Source: Fibrobacteria bacterium
GTDB lineage: Bacteria > Fibrobacterota > Fibrobacteria > UBA11236
Assembly (NCBI GenBank): GCA_025360005.1
Contig: JANYDA010000030.1
Coordinates: 62,001 to 126,000, forward strand
Reading direction: 5' to 3'
Length of the DNA: 64,000 bases
In this document: in pieces, positions 45,831-53,245 of the stretch
Position numbering within the stretch: the first letter of the stretch is position 1
How the letters are laid out: every line of letters begins with the position of its first letter
The notes under the pieces: model-generated
Database searches by the model: none
What the model was told of the DNA's origin: nothing
What the model saw: the letters and a program-made list of their open reading frames with translations, nothing else
Position numbers and translations under genes: made by a program

Positions 45831-45890
45831 GCTTCACCGATTTTCACTCCGCTTCACTTAACTTCACCTGACTTCACCCGTTTTCACCAG
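45831..45890 (+). repeat. Six tandem 10-bp units, each with TTCAC (putative enhancer array)
   Basis: TTCAC starts at 45833, 45843, 45853, 45863, 45873 and 45883, exactly 10 bp apart, with variable flanks (consensus NCTTCACCNG). All copies would face the same side of the helix. The array ends 73 bp before the -24 element of the sigma-54 promoter, the distance expected for an upstream activator site. Confidence 0.8.
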
Positions 45891-45960
45891 ACCCCGCTTC
45901 TCGCCATCGGCAAGTGCCCCTTTCAGGGGCCGAATCCATTTTTCTCCAAGCGGAGTGGTT

Positions 45961-45976
45961 TGGCACCGCCTTTGCA
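45961..45976 (+). promoter_or_regulatory. Sigma-54 promoter of the first spoVG
   Basis: TGGCAC, 5 bases, TTGCA: exact agreement with the -24/-12 consensus, with GG and GC ten bases apart. Transcription would begin near 45987, giving a leader of about 140 nt. It needs an ATP-driven enhancer-binding activator, which is not in the window. Confidence 0.82.
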
Positions 45977-46126
45977 TTGATTCCATCCGACCAGCCAAGA
46001 TAACGGCTCGGGACCGGATCCTCTCCGCAAGGAGCGGTGACGGGTTTACCCCGGGGTCTTGGCGGTTTTTATGAACCGGGTCGGGTTGCCCAAAGCGTCC
46101 GGCCGAGAATTGACTAAGGAGTCACA

Positions 46127-46414
46127 ATGTCCGTTAAAGGAATCGAAATCACAGAAATCAACATCCACCCTCTTCGCAACAAAAAGTCGGATAGCCCTCT
46201 CGAGGCTTTCGTACGGGTTGTCTTGAACGAACAGTTCGTGATCAACAGCATCAGGGTGGTGAAAGGGAAATTCGGCTTGTTCGTTTCCTTTCCCCGGGAA
46301 TACAACAAGAAGGAAGGCAAGGGTTACAACTACTGCTTTCCCATCACCAAATCCCTCCATGAATACATGTCGGAACGGATCCTGAACGAATATCGTTTGG
46401 CGGCCGCGGCCTGA
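46127..46414 (+). CDS. spoVG: SpoVG family nucleic-acid-binding regulator (copy 1)
   Basis: 95 residues. The SpoVG pattern is clear: 'EITEINIHPLRNKKSDSPLE' at the start, then 'AFVRVVLNEQFVINSIRVVK' and 'GKFGLFVSFPREYNKKEGKG', ending in a helix. SpoVG proteins are small dimers that bind DNA or RNA and control many genes in Firmicutes and Borrelia. AAGGAG precedes the ATG. A second, more divergent copy follows 142 bp downstream; the pair lie under a sigma-54 promoter. Confidence 0.9.
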   Translation: MSVKGIEITEINIHPLRNKKSDSPLEAFVRVVLNEQFVINSIRVVKGKFGLFVSFPREYNKKEGKGYNYCFPITKSLHEYMSERILNEYRLAAAA

Positions 46415-46425
46415 TCCCGTAAGCC

Positions 46426-46462
46426 GGCGAAAGGAGGGACCGGCTGTTCCCTCCTTTGCGCC
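46426..46462 (+). promoter_or_regulatory. Hairpin between the two spoVG genes
   Basis: GGCGAAAGGAGGGA and TCCCTCCTTTGCGCC pair over 14 bp with one bulge and an 8-base loop. No T-run follows. It could be a processing site or a partial terminator that sets the ratio of the two SpoVG proteins. Confidence 0.5.
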
Positions 46463-46556
46463 TTTCCGCCGGTTTCCGGATCCGCCATGGAGATGAATTT
46501 CCGCGGCCGGTTCCGGAAACCTTTTTAACGACTTATGAAAATCGAAAGAAAGAATC

Positions 46557-46832
46557 ATGGAAATCACATCGATCCAAATAGAACCCAATATCCATCCGGA
46601 AATGAAAGTGATCGCCACGGCCCAAGTGGTGCTCAACGGCAGCCTTTCCTTGCGCGGGATCAAAATCCTGAGGGGCCGCTATGGCTTGTTCCTGGCCTTT
46701 CCCGGCTTAGCGGCGGGCACGCCCTACCGCGCGTTTGAAACCTTGTCGATGCGCTTCCGCAAAGAATTGCAAGGCGAGATTCTTAAAGCCTATCAGAATC
46801 TCATGGCCACTCCGCTATCGCTTTTCGGGTAG
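46557..46832 (+). CDS. SpoVG-like protein (copy 2, divergent)
   Basis: 91 residues. It shares the SpoVG frame with copy 1 ('EITSIQIEPNIHP', 'VVLNGSLSLRGIKILRGRYG' and 'LFLAFPG') but lacks the basic 'YNKKEGKGYNY' loop, which reads 'GLAAGTPYRAF' instead. It may form heterodimers with copy 1 or have a different target. The Shine-Dalgarno is weak (GAAAGAAAG). Its stop is 6 bp before comM. Confidence 0.8.
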   Translation: MEITSIQIEPNIHPEMKVIATAQVVLNGSLSLRGIKILRGRYGLFLAFPGLAAGTPYRAFETLSMRFRKELQGEILKAYQNLMATPLSLFG

Positions 46833-46838
46833 GTCCCT

Positions 46839-48380
46839 ATGATATCCCTGATCGGCACCTGCGCTATCGCCGGTATTGACGCTTATCCCATCACGGTGGA
46901 GGTGGACATCGCCTCCGGCCTGCCGGGCTTCACCATGGTGGGCCTGCCGGATTCCGCCGTGAAGGAGGCTCGGGAAAGGGTTTTCGCGGCGCTCAAGAAC
47001 TCCGGATTCGTGGTGCCCAGCAAAAGGATCACCGTAAACCTGGCTCCCGGCGGAATCAAGAAGGAAGGCACGGCATTCGATCTGCCTTTAGCAATAGGAA
47101 TCCTGCTGGCCTCGGGGCAAATGGAATCCAGGCCCTTGGAAGGCTTTCTGTTTCTGGGAGAACTTTCCCTCGACGGCGCCATCCGCCCCGTGCGCGGCGT
47201 CCTTTCCGCAGCCATATATGCAAAGAGCCGCGGCCTGGCCGGTTTGGTGGTCCCCTCCGGGAACCGGGACGAAGGCAGCTTGGTGGAAGGGATAGGGCTC
47301 TTCGCGGCGGGAAACCTGCTTGAGGCGTTGGATTTTTTGCGGCGCCCCGGTTTTCCTTCACATGATAAGGATATCCGGAAAGAGCCCATGGATGAGGAAC
47401 ATTTGGACTTTTCGGAAGTGAAAGGCCAAGAGAACGCGAAGCGTGCCCTAGAAGTGGCTGCCGCTGGAGCCCACAATTTCCTTCTGGTTGGCAGCCCCGG
47501 TTGCGGCAAAACCTTATTGGCCAAACGGCTCCCTTCCATCCTGCCGCCCTTGAGTCCGGCCGAAGCTTTGGAGACCACGCGCGTTTACAGCGTAGCGGGG
47601 ATGATGAAAGCGGGTAGGCGCATTTCCGGCACGCGCCCGTTCCGATCCCCGCACCATTCCATCAGTTTACAGGCCTTGATCGGCGGCGGCGGATGGTCGC
47701 GACCCGGCGAGGTGAGTTTTGCGCATAATGGAGTGCTATTCCTTGATGAGCTTCCGGAGTTCCACCGCGATGCCATCGAAGCCTTGCGGCAACCGCTGGA
47801 AGAAGGCACCGTAACTGTTTCCCGCTCTCTGCAATCGGTGACCTACCCCAGCCGCAGCATGCTCGGAGTAGCCATGAACCCCTGCCCATGCGGATTTCTG
47901 ATGGATCGCAATCGCCGTTGTGTCTGCCGTATGGAGGAAATAGTGCGCTATCGTGCGCGGCTCTCCGGTCCCTTGTTGGACAGGATCGATCTGCACCTGG
48001 AATTGCCAAACCTCGATTTTTCGCAAATGGTCGATACCCGGCCGTGCGAACCGTCCGCTACCATCCGGGAAAGGGTGCGGATGGCAAGGCGGATTCAACG
48101 GGACCGCTTCCGAAAGGATTCGGGCCCGGAGATTTTCTGCAATGCATTCATGTCCGCGGCGCAGTTGAGGACGCACTGCGCATTGAACCAGGGGTGCAAG
48201 GATCTGATACGCCAGGCTGTCGAAACCCTGGGGCTTTCCGCCCGCGCTTTCGACCGGATCCTGAAAGTGGGGAGAACCATCGCGGACTTGGAAGGGAGCC
48301 CGCTTATCCGAGAGCGGCACGTAGCGGAAGCGGTGCATTATCGGAGCTTGGATAGGGAGCTATCTCCTTATCCCGCGTGA
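46839..48380 (+). CDS. comM: ComM/YifB-type AAA+ helicase (Mg-chelatase-like)
   Basis: 513 residues, normal size. N-terminal Lon-like fold ('VDIASGLPGFTMVGLPDSAV', 'RITVNLAPGGIKKEGTAFDL'), Walker A 'GSPGCGKTLLAKRLPSILPP' near residue 218, Walker B 'LFLDELPEFHRDAIEAL', a cysteine cluster 'NPCPCG...CVC' and the Mg-chelatase C-terminal helices. In Vibrio, ComM moves branches during natural transformation. It follows spoVG copy 2 by 6 bp; with PilB/PilT nearby a link to DNA uptake is possible but not shown. Confidence 0.93.
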   Translation: MISLIGTCAIAGIDAYPITVEVDIASGLPGFTMVGLPDSAVKEARERVFAALKNSGFVVPSKRITVNLAPGGIKKEGTAFDLPLAIGILLASGQMESRPLEGFLFLGELSLDGAIRPVRGVLSAAIYAKSRGLAGLVVPSGNRDEGSLVEGIGLFAAGNLLEALDFLRRPGFPSHDKDIRKEPMDEEHLDFSEVKGQENAKRALEVAAAGAHNFLLVGSPGCGKTLLAKRLPSILPPLSPAEALETTRVYSVAGMMKAGRRISGTRPFRSPHHSISLQALIGGGGWSRPGEVSFAHNGVLFLDELPEFHRDAIEALRQPLEEGTVTVSRSLQSVTYPSRSMLGVAMNPCPCGFLMDRNRRCVCRMEEIVRYRARLSGPLLDRIDLHLELPNLDFSQMVDTRPCEPSATIRERVRMARRIQRDRFRKDSGPEIFCNAFMSAAQLRTHCALNQGCKDLIRQAVETLGLSARAFDRILKVGRTIADLEGSPLIRERHVAEAVHYRSLDRELSPYPA

Positions 48381-48687
48381 GCACGCATCGAGATCGGAAT
48401 CATGGCTCAATCCCAAAGCGTAGGCGTAGCTCCCTTGCGACTCCATGCTCTCCTGGTATAGGCAGATACAGAGAATAGGCCGCGCAAAGGCGGAGAGGTG
48501 CCGTCAAGATCGAGGGCCAGGGCAGGGGGAGGGCGGGCAAGGGTTCTCCTTGTGGTATTGGAAGAAATAGCGAATTCTGATGGGTAAAATAAAATAATAG
48601 GCCTTAAGTATTTCTGAATAGAGCCGATATAAATCTCGGGAGTCGCTCCGTTCGCAAGAGTGAACGGTCTACCAAGGATTGGGGCCA
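48381..48687. other. 307-bp gap between comM and the flagellin gene
   Basis: It carries the flagellin sigma-28 promoter near its right end. The part from 48381 to about 48600 is purine-rich in places (near 48520-48535) and shows no gene, tRNA or clear terminator that I can see. Confidence 0.5.
48604..48630 (+). promoter_or_regulatory. Sigma-28 (FliA-type) promoter of flagellin
   Basis: TTAAGTAT, 11 bases, GCCGATAT: seven of eight bases of the -10 consensus GCCGATAA and the exact consensus spacing. Transcription would begin near 48637, about 50 nt before the flagellin ATG. Confidence 0.85.
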
Positions 48688-49512
48688 ATGCGAATAGAAA
48701 AAAACCTGAATAACCAGTTGGCGCTCAAGTACAGCCAAACGGCCAAAGATAATTCCAAGGTCATGGAGCAGCTCGCCACAGGAAAGAAAATCAATCATGC
48801 CTCGGATGATGCGGCCATGATATCGGTCGCACGCGAATTCGAGAAGCAAATCCGGGCCTACCGAAGCGCATCCGACAATATCGACTACGGCTCGGACGCC
48901 CTATCCATCGCCGATGGCAGCGCTTCCAGCATCAACGACATGCTGCAACGGCAGCAGGAGTTGGCAGTGCAAAGCGCCAATGGCGCCTACGGGCAGGATC
49001 AACGGGATGCATTGGACAAGGAATTCCAATCCCTGTCCCAGGAAATCGATCGGGTCTCCAAATCGACGGAGTTCAACGGGCAGAAATTATTGGATGGAAC
49101 CGGACCCCTTGCCGATGGGACTGGCCAAATCCAGTCGGGAGCCGATGCCGGCGATTCTATCACCTTGACCGCCGCGGATCTTTCCCTGAGCGCCTTGGGA
49201 ACGGGCTCGGAGTCCTTGAAAGATCCGGCTTCCGCGCTTAAAGCCATGGGGTCCATCGATGCCGCCATGCGTAAGGTCAATGATACCAGGGCCTCCGATG
49301 GCAGTGTCGCCAACCGTTTGGACTACGCCAGCGCCAATAGCCAAAGCCAGCAAATCAACCTAACCCAGGGGCTTTCCAACATCGAAGACCTGGATTATGC
49401 CCAGGCTATGACGGAAAAGGTCAAGAACGACATTTTACAGAACAGCCAGGCTTCGGCAATCAGCCAATTCAACCAATTGTCGAAGACCCATATCCTCGCG
49501 CTTTTGCAGTGA
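48688..49512 (+). CDS. fliC: Flagellin
   Basis: 274 residues from ATG 48688 (MRIEKNLNNQ); a TTG three codons earlier is less likely. The N-terminal D0/D1 region is standard ('QLATGKKINHASDDAAMISV', 'SADNIDYGSDALSIADG' type heptads, 'LQRQQELAVQSANGAYG'), and the C-terminal D1/D0 helices end in 'LSKTHILALLQ'. The variable central domain is very short. It is secreted through the flagellar export apparatus and forms the filament. It has its own sigma-28 promoter and no flagellar neighbours other than flgM 4 kb upstream. Confidence 0.88.
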   Translation: MRIEKNLNNQLALKYSQTAKDNSKVMEQLATGKKINHASDDAAMISVAREFEKQIRAYRSASDNIDYGSDALSIADGSASSINDMLQRQQELAVQSANGAYGQDQRDALDKEFQSLSQEIDRVSKSTEFNGQKLLDGTGPLADGTGQIQSGADAGDSITLTAADLSLSALGTGSESLKDPASALKAMGSIDAAMRKVNDTRASDGSVANRLDYASANSQSQQINLTQGLSNIEDLDYAQAMTEKVKNDILQNSQASAISQFNQLSKTHILALLQ

Positions 49513-49542
49513 ATTAGGTATCTTAAGGACTTCACCACTCAA

Positions 49543-49909
49543 GGGGGCGCCAAGGTTTCGACGGGATTGGATGAGCTGATAGTTGCATGCCGAGGATTCT
49601 GGTTGGCCTCGTAAAAAAACCGGAAAAAAACAAATGCAGAAGAATCATATTCTTATGCAATGGCTGCCTAGTTAATAGCTAGGTGACCACGGTTCGTAGG
49701 TCGCCGCCTTAAAGGCCGACGAATTGGAATACTCTGAGGCTGGGTTTCCCCGATGCCTGGGCATGGAAGCCGAGAAAAACCAGGCTAGCGATTCGAAGAA
49801 CCAGTTCCTTGGGTGCTTCGGGTAGCGAGAATCAAATCAGGAAAAAAGCATGTAGGAGCGACCGGTAAGTTGATTTCGGACGCGGGTTCGATTCCCGCCG
49901 CCTCCACCA
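49543..49909 (+). ncRNA. ssrA: tmRNA (10Sa RNA)
   Basis: 367 nt. The tRNA-like ends pair (GGGGGCG with CGCCTCC, then ACCA encoded). The 5' block CGCCAAGGTTTCGACGGGA and the 3' T-arm GGTTCGATTCCC are universal tmRNA features. The tag frame near 49634-49672 reads NAEESYSYAMAA followed by TAG; which codon resumes translation (probably GCA, giving AEESYSYAMAA) is uncertain. It rescues stalled ribosomes with SmpB. Confidence 0.96.
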
Positions 49910-49947
49910 CTTAATAGTTCCGGTAAAATTCTATGAAGTGCAGGGAG

Positions 49948-49967
49948 CCCGCTGAAAAGCGGGTTTT
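49948..49967 (+). terminator. Intrinsic terminator after ssrA
   Basis: CCCGCT, loop GAAA, AGCGGG and TTTT, 39 bp past the tmRNA 3' end. It separates ssrA from the convergent desaturase gene, whose stop is 7 bp away. Confidence 0.75.
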
Positions 49968-49973
49968 CTGTTC

Positions 49974-51050
49974 CTAGGCCGCCAACCCCATCCGCCGCAG
50001 CCAGCGGAAGTGAGATACCAGACCCGCGCCAAAGGATTTATGTTCGGAGTACCGCACCCCGAACTCTAGGCATGTCGTCTCTACCAGCTTGGAGATGGCC
50101 GGATAGTTAACATGGCAAAGGCGGGGGAACATATGATGTTCAATTTGGAAATTCAAAGCGCCGACCAACCATATCACTATCCGGCTGTTACGGGCGTAGT
50201 CAACGGTCGTCTCCACCTGATGCACGGCCCAGGCGTTTTCGATGCAACCGGTATCGGGCCGAGGCAATGGGAACCCCGCTTGCTCCACCACGTGGACCAC
50301 CTGAAACACCATGCTGAGCGCGATGCCCGTTACCACCGCCACCACTCCGTAGAAAAGCGCCACCACCAAAACCGGATGGAACAACAGTGGAATGGCGAAG
50401 GCCAAGGTGAAAAACACCATCTTGCCGCCTAAAAAAAGGATCCACTCCCAGCCTCTGGGCCGGGGAACCTGATGGCCGCCAATCCGCCCCGTGATGACAT
50501 CGCGGAAATCATCGAACAGGAGCCATTTTATGGCCAGGAATCCGTATAGTGGCCATAGATAAAGGTGTTGCCAGCGGTGGAACTCGTAACGTTTCTGGTG
50601 CGGCGACAAGCGTCCGAAAAATCCGATATCGATATCGGCATCATGGCCGGTGATATTGGTGTAGGTGTGGTGGAAAATATCGTGCTTCCAGTGCCAAATG
50701 TAGGAACTGCCGCCGATCAAGTCCAAGGTCATCGCCATCAACTTGTTGATCCACTGGTGCTCGGAATAAGCCTTGTGCGAGCCGTCGTGCTGGATGTTGA
50801 AGCCTATCTCCGCCGTGGTCAGGCCAAGCAGAATGGCGAGGGGAAAGGCTTGCCACCATCTGGATGCGTAGAATACCAAAAGTCCGTACGATGCCGCGTG
50901 CACGGCCAGGATGATGGCCGTCTTCACATACATTTGCGGGCAATCCCGTTGCCGGCGTCCGGTGCTTTGGAAGTAACCCTCGACACGGCGCCGGAGTTCT
51001 GTTTGGAAATTATCGGCTTTTCCGAATTTCAGCCTGCCGCCTACATCCAT
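49974..51050 (-). CDS. Membrane fatty-acid desaturase
   Basis: 358 residues from ATG 51050, which has GGAGGT seven bases upstream; an ATG five codons earlier (51065) lies inside an inverted repeat. The three histidine boxes are visible: 'HDGSH', 'HDIFHH' and 'QIEHH', with Gln in the third box as in front-end (delta-5/6) acyl-lipid desaturases. Two pairs of membrane helices flank them (around residues 45-85 and 205-250). It places a double bond in membrane lipid acyl chains using an external electron donor; no cytochrome b5 domain is fused. Confidence 0.9.
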   Translation of the reverse strand: MDVGGRLKFGKADNFQTELRRRVEGYFQSTGRRQRDCPQMYVKTAIILAVHAASYGLLVFYASRWWQAFPLAILLGLTTAEIGFNIQHDGSHKAYSEHQWINKLMAMTLDLIGGSSYIWHWKHDIFHHTYTNITGHDADIDIGFFGRLSPHQKRYEFHRWQHLYLWPLYGFLAIKWLLFDDFRDVITGRIGGHQVPRPRGWEWILFLGGKMVFFTLAFAIPLLFHPVLVVALFYGVVAVVTGIALSMVFQVVHVVEQAGFPLPRPDTGCIENAWAVHQVETTVDYARNSRIVIWLVGALNFQIEHHMFPRLCHVNYPAISKLVETTCLEFGVRYSEHKSFGAGLVSHFRWLRRMGLAA

Positions 51051-51052
51051 CT

Positions 51053-51073
51053 GTTGAACCTCCATGGTTCAAC
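51053..51073 (-). promoter_or_regulatory. Inverted repeat covering the desaturase ribosome-binding site
   Basis: GTTGAACC and GGTTCAAC (8 bp, exact) with a 5-base loop. On the mRNA the 3' arm contains most of the GGAGGT Shine-Dalgarno, so the stem would hide it. The same palindrome could be an operator on DNA. Confidence 0.55.
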
Positions 51074-51167
51074 CGCATTACCGGGTAAATCCATATCGCT
51101 TGAATATATTGCCTAGGACGGACTCATGCGAGTCATTCAAGAGGTCGCAAGGACTCCGAGGCCTCAT

Positions 51168-51176
51168 TGATATAAT
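51168..51176 (+). promoter_or_regulatory. Extended -10 promoter (TGATATAAT)
   Basis: A perfect TGNTATAAT extended -10 element with no clear -35. Transcription would start near 51183 and run toward the terminator at 51375-51399. There is no convincing protein gene in between. Confidence 0.5.
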
Positions 51177-51182
51177 AAAATG

Positions 51183-51400
51183 GGCACACCAGACCGGATA
51201 TATTTGCAAAGGTCTTAAATGACATGGGCATCCGGTTCGAGTCGCGGAAGGGGCCGGGGAATCGCCTGAATCCCAAGGTTGCTATATTCGAGTGGGAAAA
51301 GCGCCGCGGCATTGGCGGCCTCTTGCCCATCAACCCATCTTTGGACGGTAATGGGCACACGAAACTCGCGGTAGGGACGGTCCCGGAACCGTCCTTTTTC
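51183..51400 (+). ncRNA. Candidate small RNA of about 215 nt
   Basis: Bounded by the extended -10 element and by a Rho-independent terminator (GGACGGT, loop CCCGGA, ACCGTCC, TTTTTC at 51375-51399). The 11-mer AATGGGCACAC occurs at its start (51179-51189) and again just before the terminator (51350-51360), and TGCCCAT (51324-51330) can pair with either copy or with ATGGGCA near 51222. A 73-codon frame inside starts with ATG 51224 but has no family look. I cannot name an RNA family. Confidence 0.4.
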
Positions 51401-51502
51401 TTTTCGATTCCGGGCCTTAAAACGCCGCGGGGAGGTATGCCTTAGCTTGCCGGCAGTGGGTAGGACCGATCTCGAGAATCGCCGGAAAATCATCCCATTC
51501 GC

Positions 51503-51531
51503 TTGATTTTGGATTTTCACCATAGTAAATT
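51503..51531 (+). promoter_or_regulatory. Sigma-70-type promoter of the ABC cassette
   Basis: TTGATT and TAAATT are 17 bp apart and lie about 60 bp before the ATPase start. Match to consensus is moderate. Confidence 0.45.
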
Positions 51532-51593
51532 CTACCCGCTTTTAGAGGGGTTCCCGGATGGGACAACCCTTATCAAAACGTGAAAGGTTGAGC

Positions 51594-52523
51594 ATGATTC
51601 ATGTTGAAGGCCTTACCAAACGTTATGGCCCGTCTACCGCTATAGATGATATTTCGTTCCACATCAACCGTGGCGAGGTGGTGGGTTTGCTGGGGCCCAA
51701 TGGCGCCGGTAAGACAACCACTATGAAAATCCTGACCTGCTTCATTTCCGCCACCGCGGGCAAGGCCAGCATCAACGGGCACGATACTTTCGACCAGCCG
51801 TTGCAGGTGAAAGAGCAGATCGGGTATTTGCCGGAAAGCTGTCCCCTCTACCACGACATGGATGTTGCCACCTACCTCGCCTTTTCGGCTGAGGTGCGTG
51901 GAGTGGCCTCCCACAAGCGCAAGGGCGCCGTGTCCAAGGTGATCTCGGACTGCGATTTGGGCAAGGTGACCAATAAGCTCATCGGTCATCTCTCCAAGGG
52001 CTATCGCCAACGCGTGGGCTTGGCTCAGGCGATGATCCATGATCCGGCGGTCTTGATCCTGGACGAGCCCACCTCCGGGTTGGATCCCAACCAGATCCGG
52101 GACATCCTGAGCCTCATCAATAATCTGGGCCAAGAAAAAACCGTCATCCACTCGACCCATATCCTGTCCGAGGTGGAAGCCACCAGCGACCGGGTTTTGA
52201 TCATCAACAACGGGCATATCGTAGCGCAGGGCACTCCCAAAGAGCTGATGTCCCGATCATCCGGTACTACCGTATACGTGACCGTGAAGGGAAGCGATGT
52301 CCAGAGCCAATTGGCCGCGGCCGCTTTCGTGAACAAGGCGGAGAAGCTTGCGGATGCAAAGGACGGCTTCGTCCGTCTGGCGGTGCAAGGCGCGGACCAG
52401 CGGGACGTTTCCCTGGACCTGTTCAAGTTGGCGGTGGAAAAGGATTGGCTGGTTTCCGAGCTCAAGGCCGAAACCGCCAGTCTGGAAGACGTTTTCGCGA
52501 AACTGACGAGGGGCCAAGCATGA
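51594..52523 (+). CDS. ABC transporter ATP-binding protein, GldA-like
   Basis: 309 residues from ATG 51594 (MIHVEGLTKRYG) with AAAGG upstream; an earlier ATG 12 codons upstream is less likely. Walker A 'GLLGPNGAGKTTTMKIL', signature 'LSKGYRQRVGLAQA', Walker B 'VLILDEPTSGLDP' and the switch His in 'VIHSTHILSE'. The C-terminal ~80 residues are the extra domain of GldA/NatA-type exporters. It overlaps the permease gene by 4 bp. Together with the next three genes it forms a cassette like gldA-gldF-gldG of gliding Bacteroidota, but such cassettes also occur in non-gliders. Confidence 0.9.
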   Translation: MIHVEGLTKRYGPSTAIDDISFHINRGEVVGLLGPNGAGKTTTMKILTCFISATAGKASINGHDTFDQPLQVKEQIGYLPESCPLYHDMDVATYLAFSAEVRGVASHKRKGAVSKVISDCDLGKVTNKLIGHLSKGYRQRVGLAQAMIHDPAVLILDEPTSGLDPNQIRDILSLINNLGQEKTVIHSTHILSEVEATSDRVLIINNGHIVAQGTPKELMSRSSGTTVYVTVKGSDVQSQLAAAAFVNKAEKLADAKDGFVRLAVQGADQRDVSLDLFKLAVEKDWLVSELKAETASLEDVFAKLTRGQA

Positions 52524-53242
52524 ATCACGTTTCATCCATATTCAAGAAGGAACTGCGGAGTTACTTCTCCTCACCCATCGGCTTCGTATTCATCATCTTC
52601 TATCTGCTGGTATCCAATGCCTTCTTCTTTTTCGTGCAGGACTTTTTCCGCCAGGGCCAGGTGACCATGCGCGGTTATTTCGCGGCCATGCCCTGGGTAT
52701 TCTTGTTCTTTGTCCCGGCCATCACCATGCGGTTGTGGGCGGAAGAGAAAAAGATGGGGACGGTGGAATTGCTGCTGACCATGCCCATGAAGGAATGGGA
52801 AATCGTGGTAGGCAAGTTCCTGGCGGCTTTCGCCTTTCTGGCGATAACCCTGGCTTTTTCCCTGACCATCCCCGCTTCCCTCATGTACTTGGGGAAACCC
52901 GATATCGGCGTCATCGTAGGTTCCTATGTGGGCGCCTTGTTCCTGGGTTCCGCCTACTTGGCCATCGGGCTTTATATCAGTTCCCTCACGGAAAACCAGG
53001 TGGTCGCCTTCATCATTTCCCTGGCCGCGATTTTCGTGCTGCTCCTGATCGGGATTGCGCCGGTATGGCTCAATGCGCTCGGCTCTATCGTTTCCGTATG
53101 CGAGTACGTCAGCCTGCTCAGCCATTTCAACAATGTAACGAGGGGGGTTATCGATTCCCGGGACGTGGTCTACTACGCTTCCGTTATCGCCCTGTTCCTC
53201 TACCTCAACATCAAGAACATCGAAGCCAGGAAGTGGAGATAA
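52520..53242 (+). CDS. ABC-2 type permease, GldF-like
   Basis: 240 residues; the ATG overlaps the ATPase stop (ATGA). Six membrane helices can be seen, for example 'PIGFVFIIFYLLVSNAFFFF', 'PWVFLFFVPAITMRLWAEEK' and 'AFLAITLAFSLTIPASLMYL'. 'EEKKMGTVELLLTMPMKEWE' is the coupling helix block of this family. It forms the channel for the GldA-like ATPase. Three bases separate it from the next gene. Confidence 0.88.
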   Translation: MNHVSSIFKKELRSYFSSPIGFVFIIFYLLVSNAFFFFVQDFFRQGQVTMRGYFAAMPWVFLFFVPAITMRLWAEEKKMGTVELLLTMPMKEWEIVVGKFLAAFAFLAITLAFSLTIPASLMYLGKPDIGVIVGSYVGALFLGSAYLAIGLYISSLTENQVVAFIISLAAIFVLLLIGIAPVWLNALGSIVSVCEYVSLLSHFNNVTRGVIDSRDVVYYASVIALFLYLNIKNIEARKWR

Positions 53243-53245
53243 TCC

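Larger units (their letters stand above)
45825..46126 (+). other. 302-bp control region upstream of spoVG
   Basis: No gene is present. It holds the six-copy TTCAC array, a sigma-54 promoter and a leader of about 140 nt with GC-rich inverted stretches (for example ACCCCGGGGT near 46048). It ends in a clear AAGGAGT ribosome-binding site. Confidence 0.7.

Noticed and set aside
45831-45890. CRISPR-like array
   Set aside because: The units are only 10 bp with no spacers; it is a phased binding-site array rather than a CRISPR.
51225-51250. tRNA-like T-loop (GGTTCGAGTC)
   Set aside because: The flanking bases do not form a T-stem and no acceptor or anticodon arm can be found.
51224-51445. 73-codon plus-strand frame as a small protein gene
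   Set aside because: No Shine-Dalgarno or domain pattern, and it runs across the terminator hairpin; a non-coding RNA fits better.
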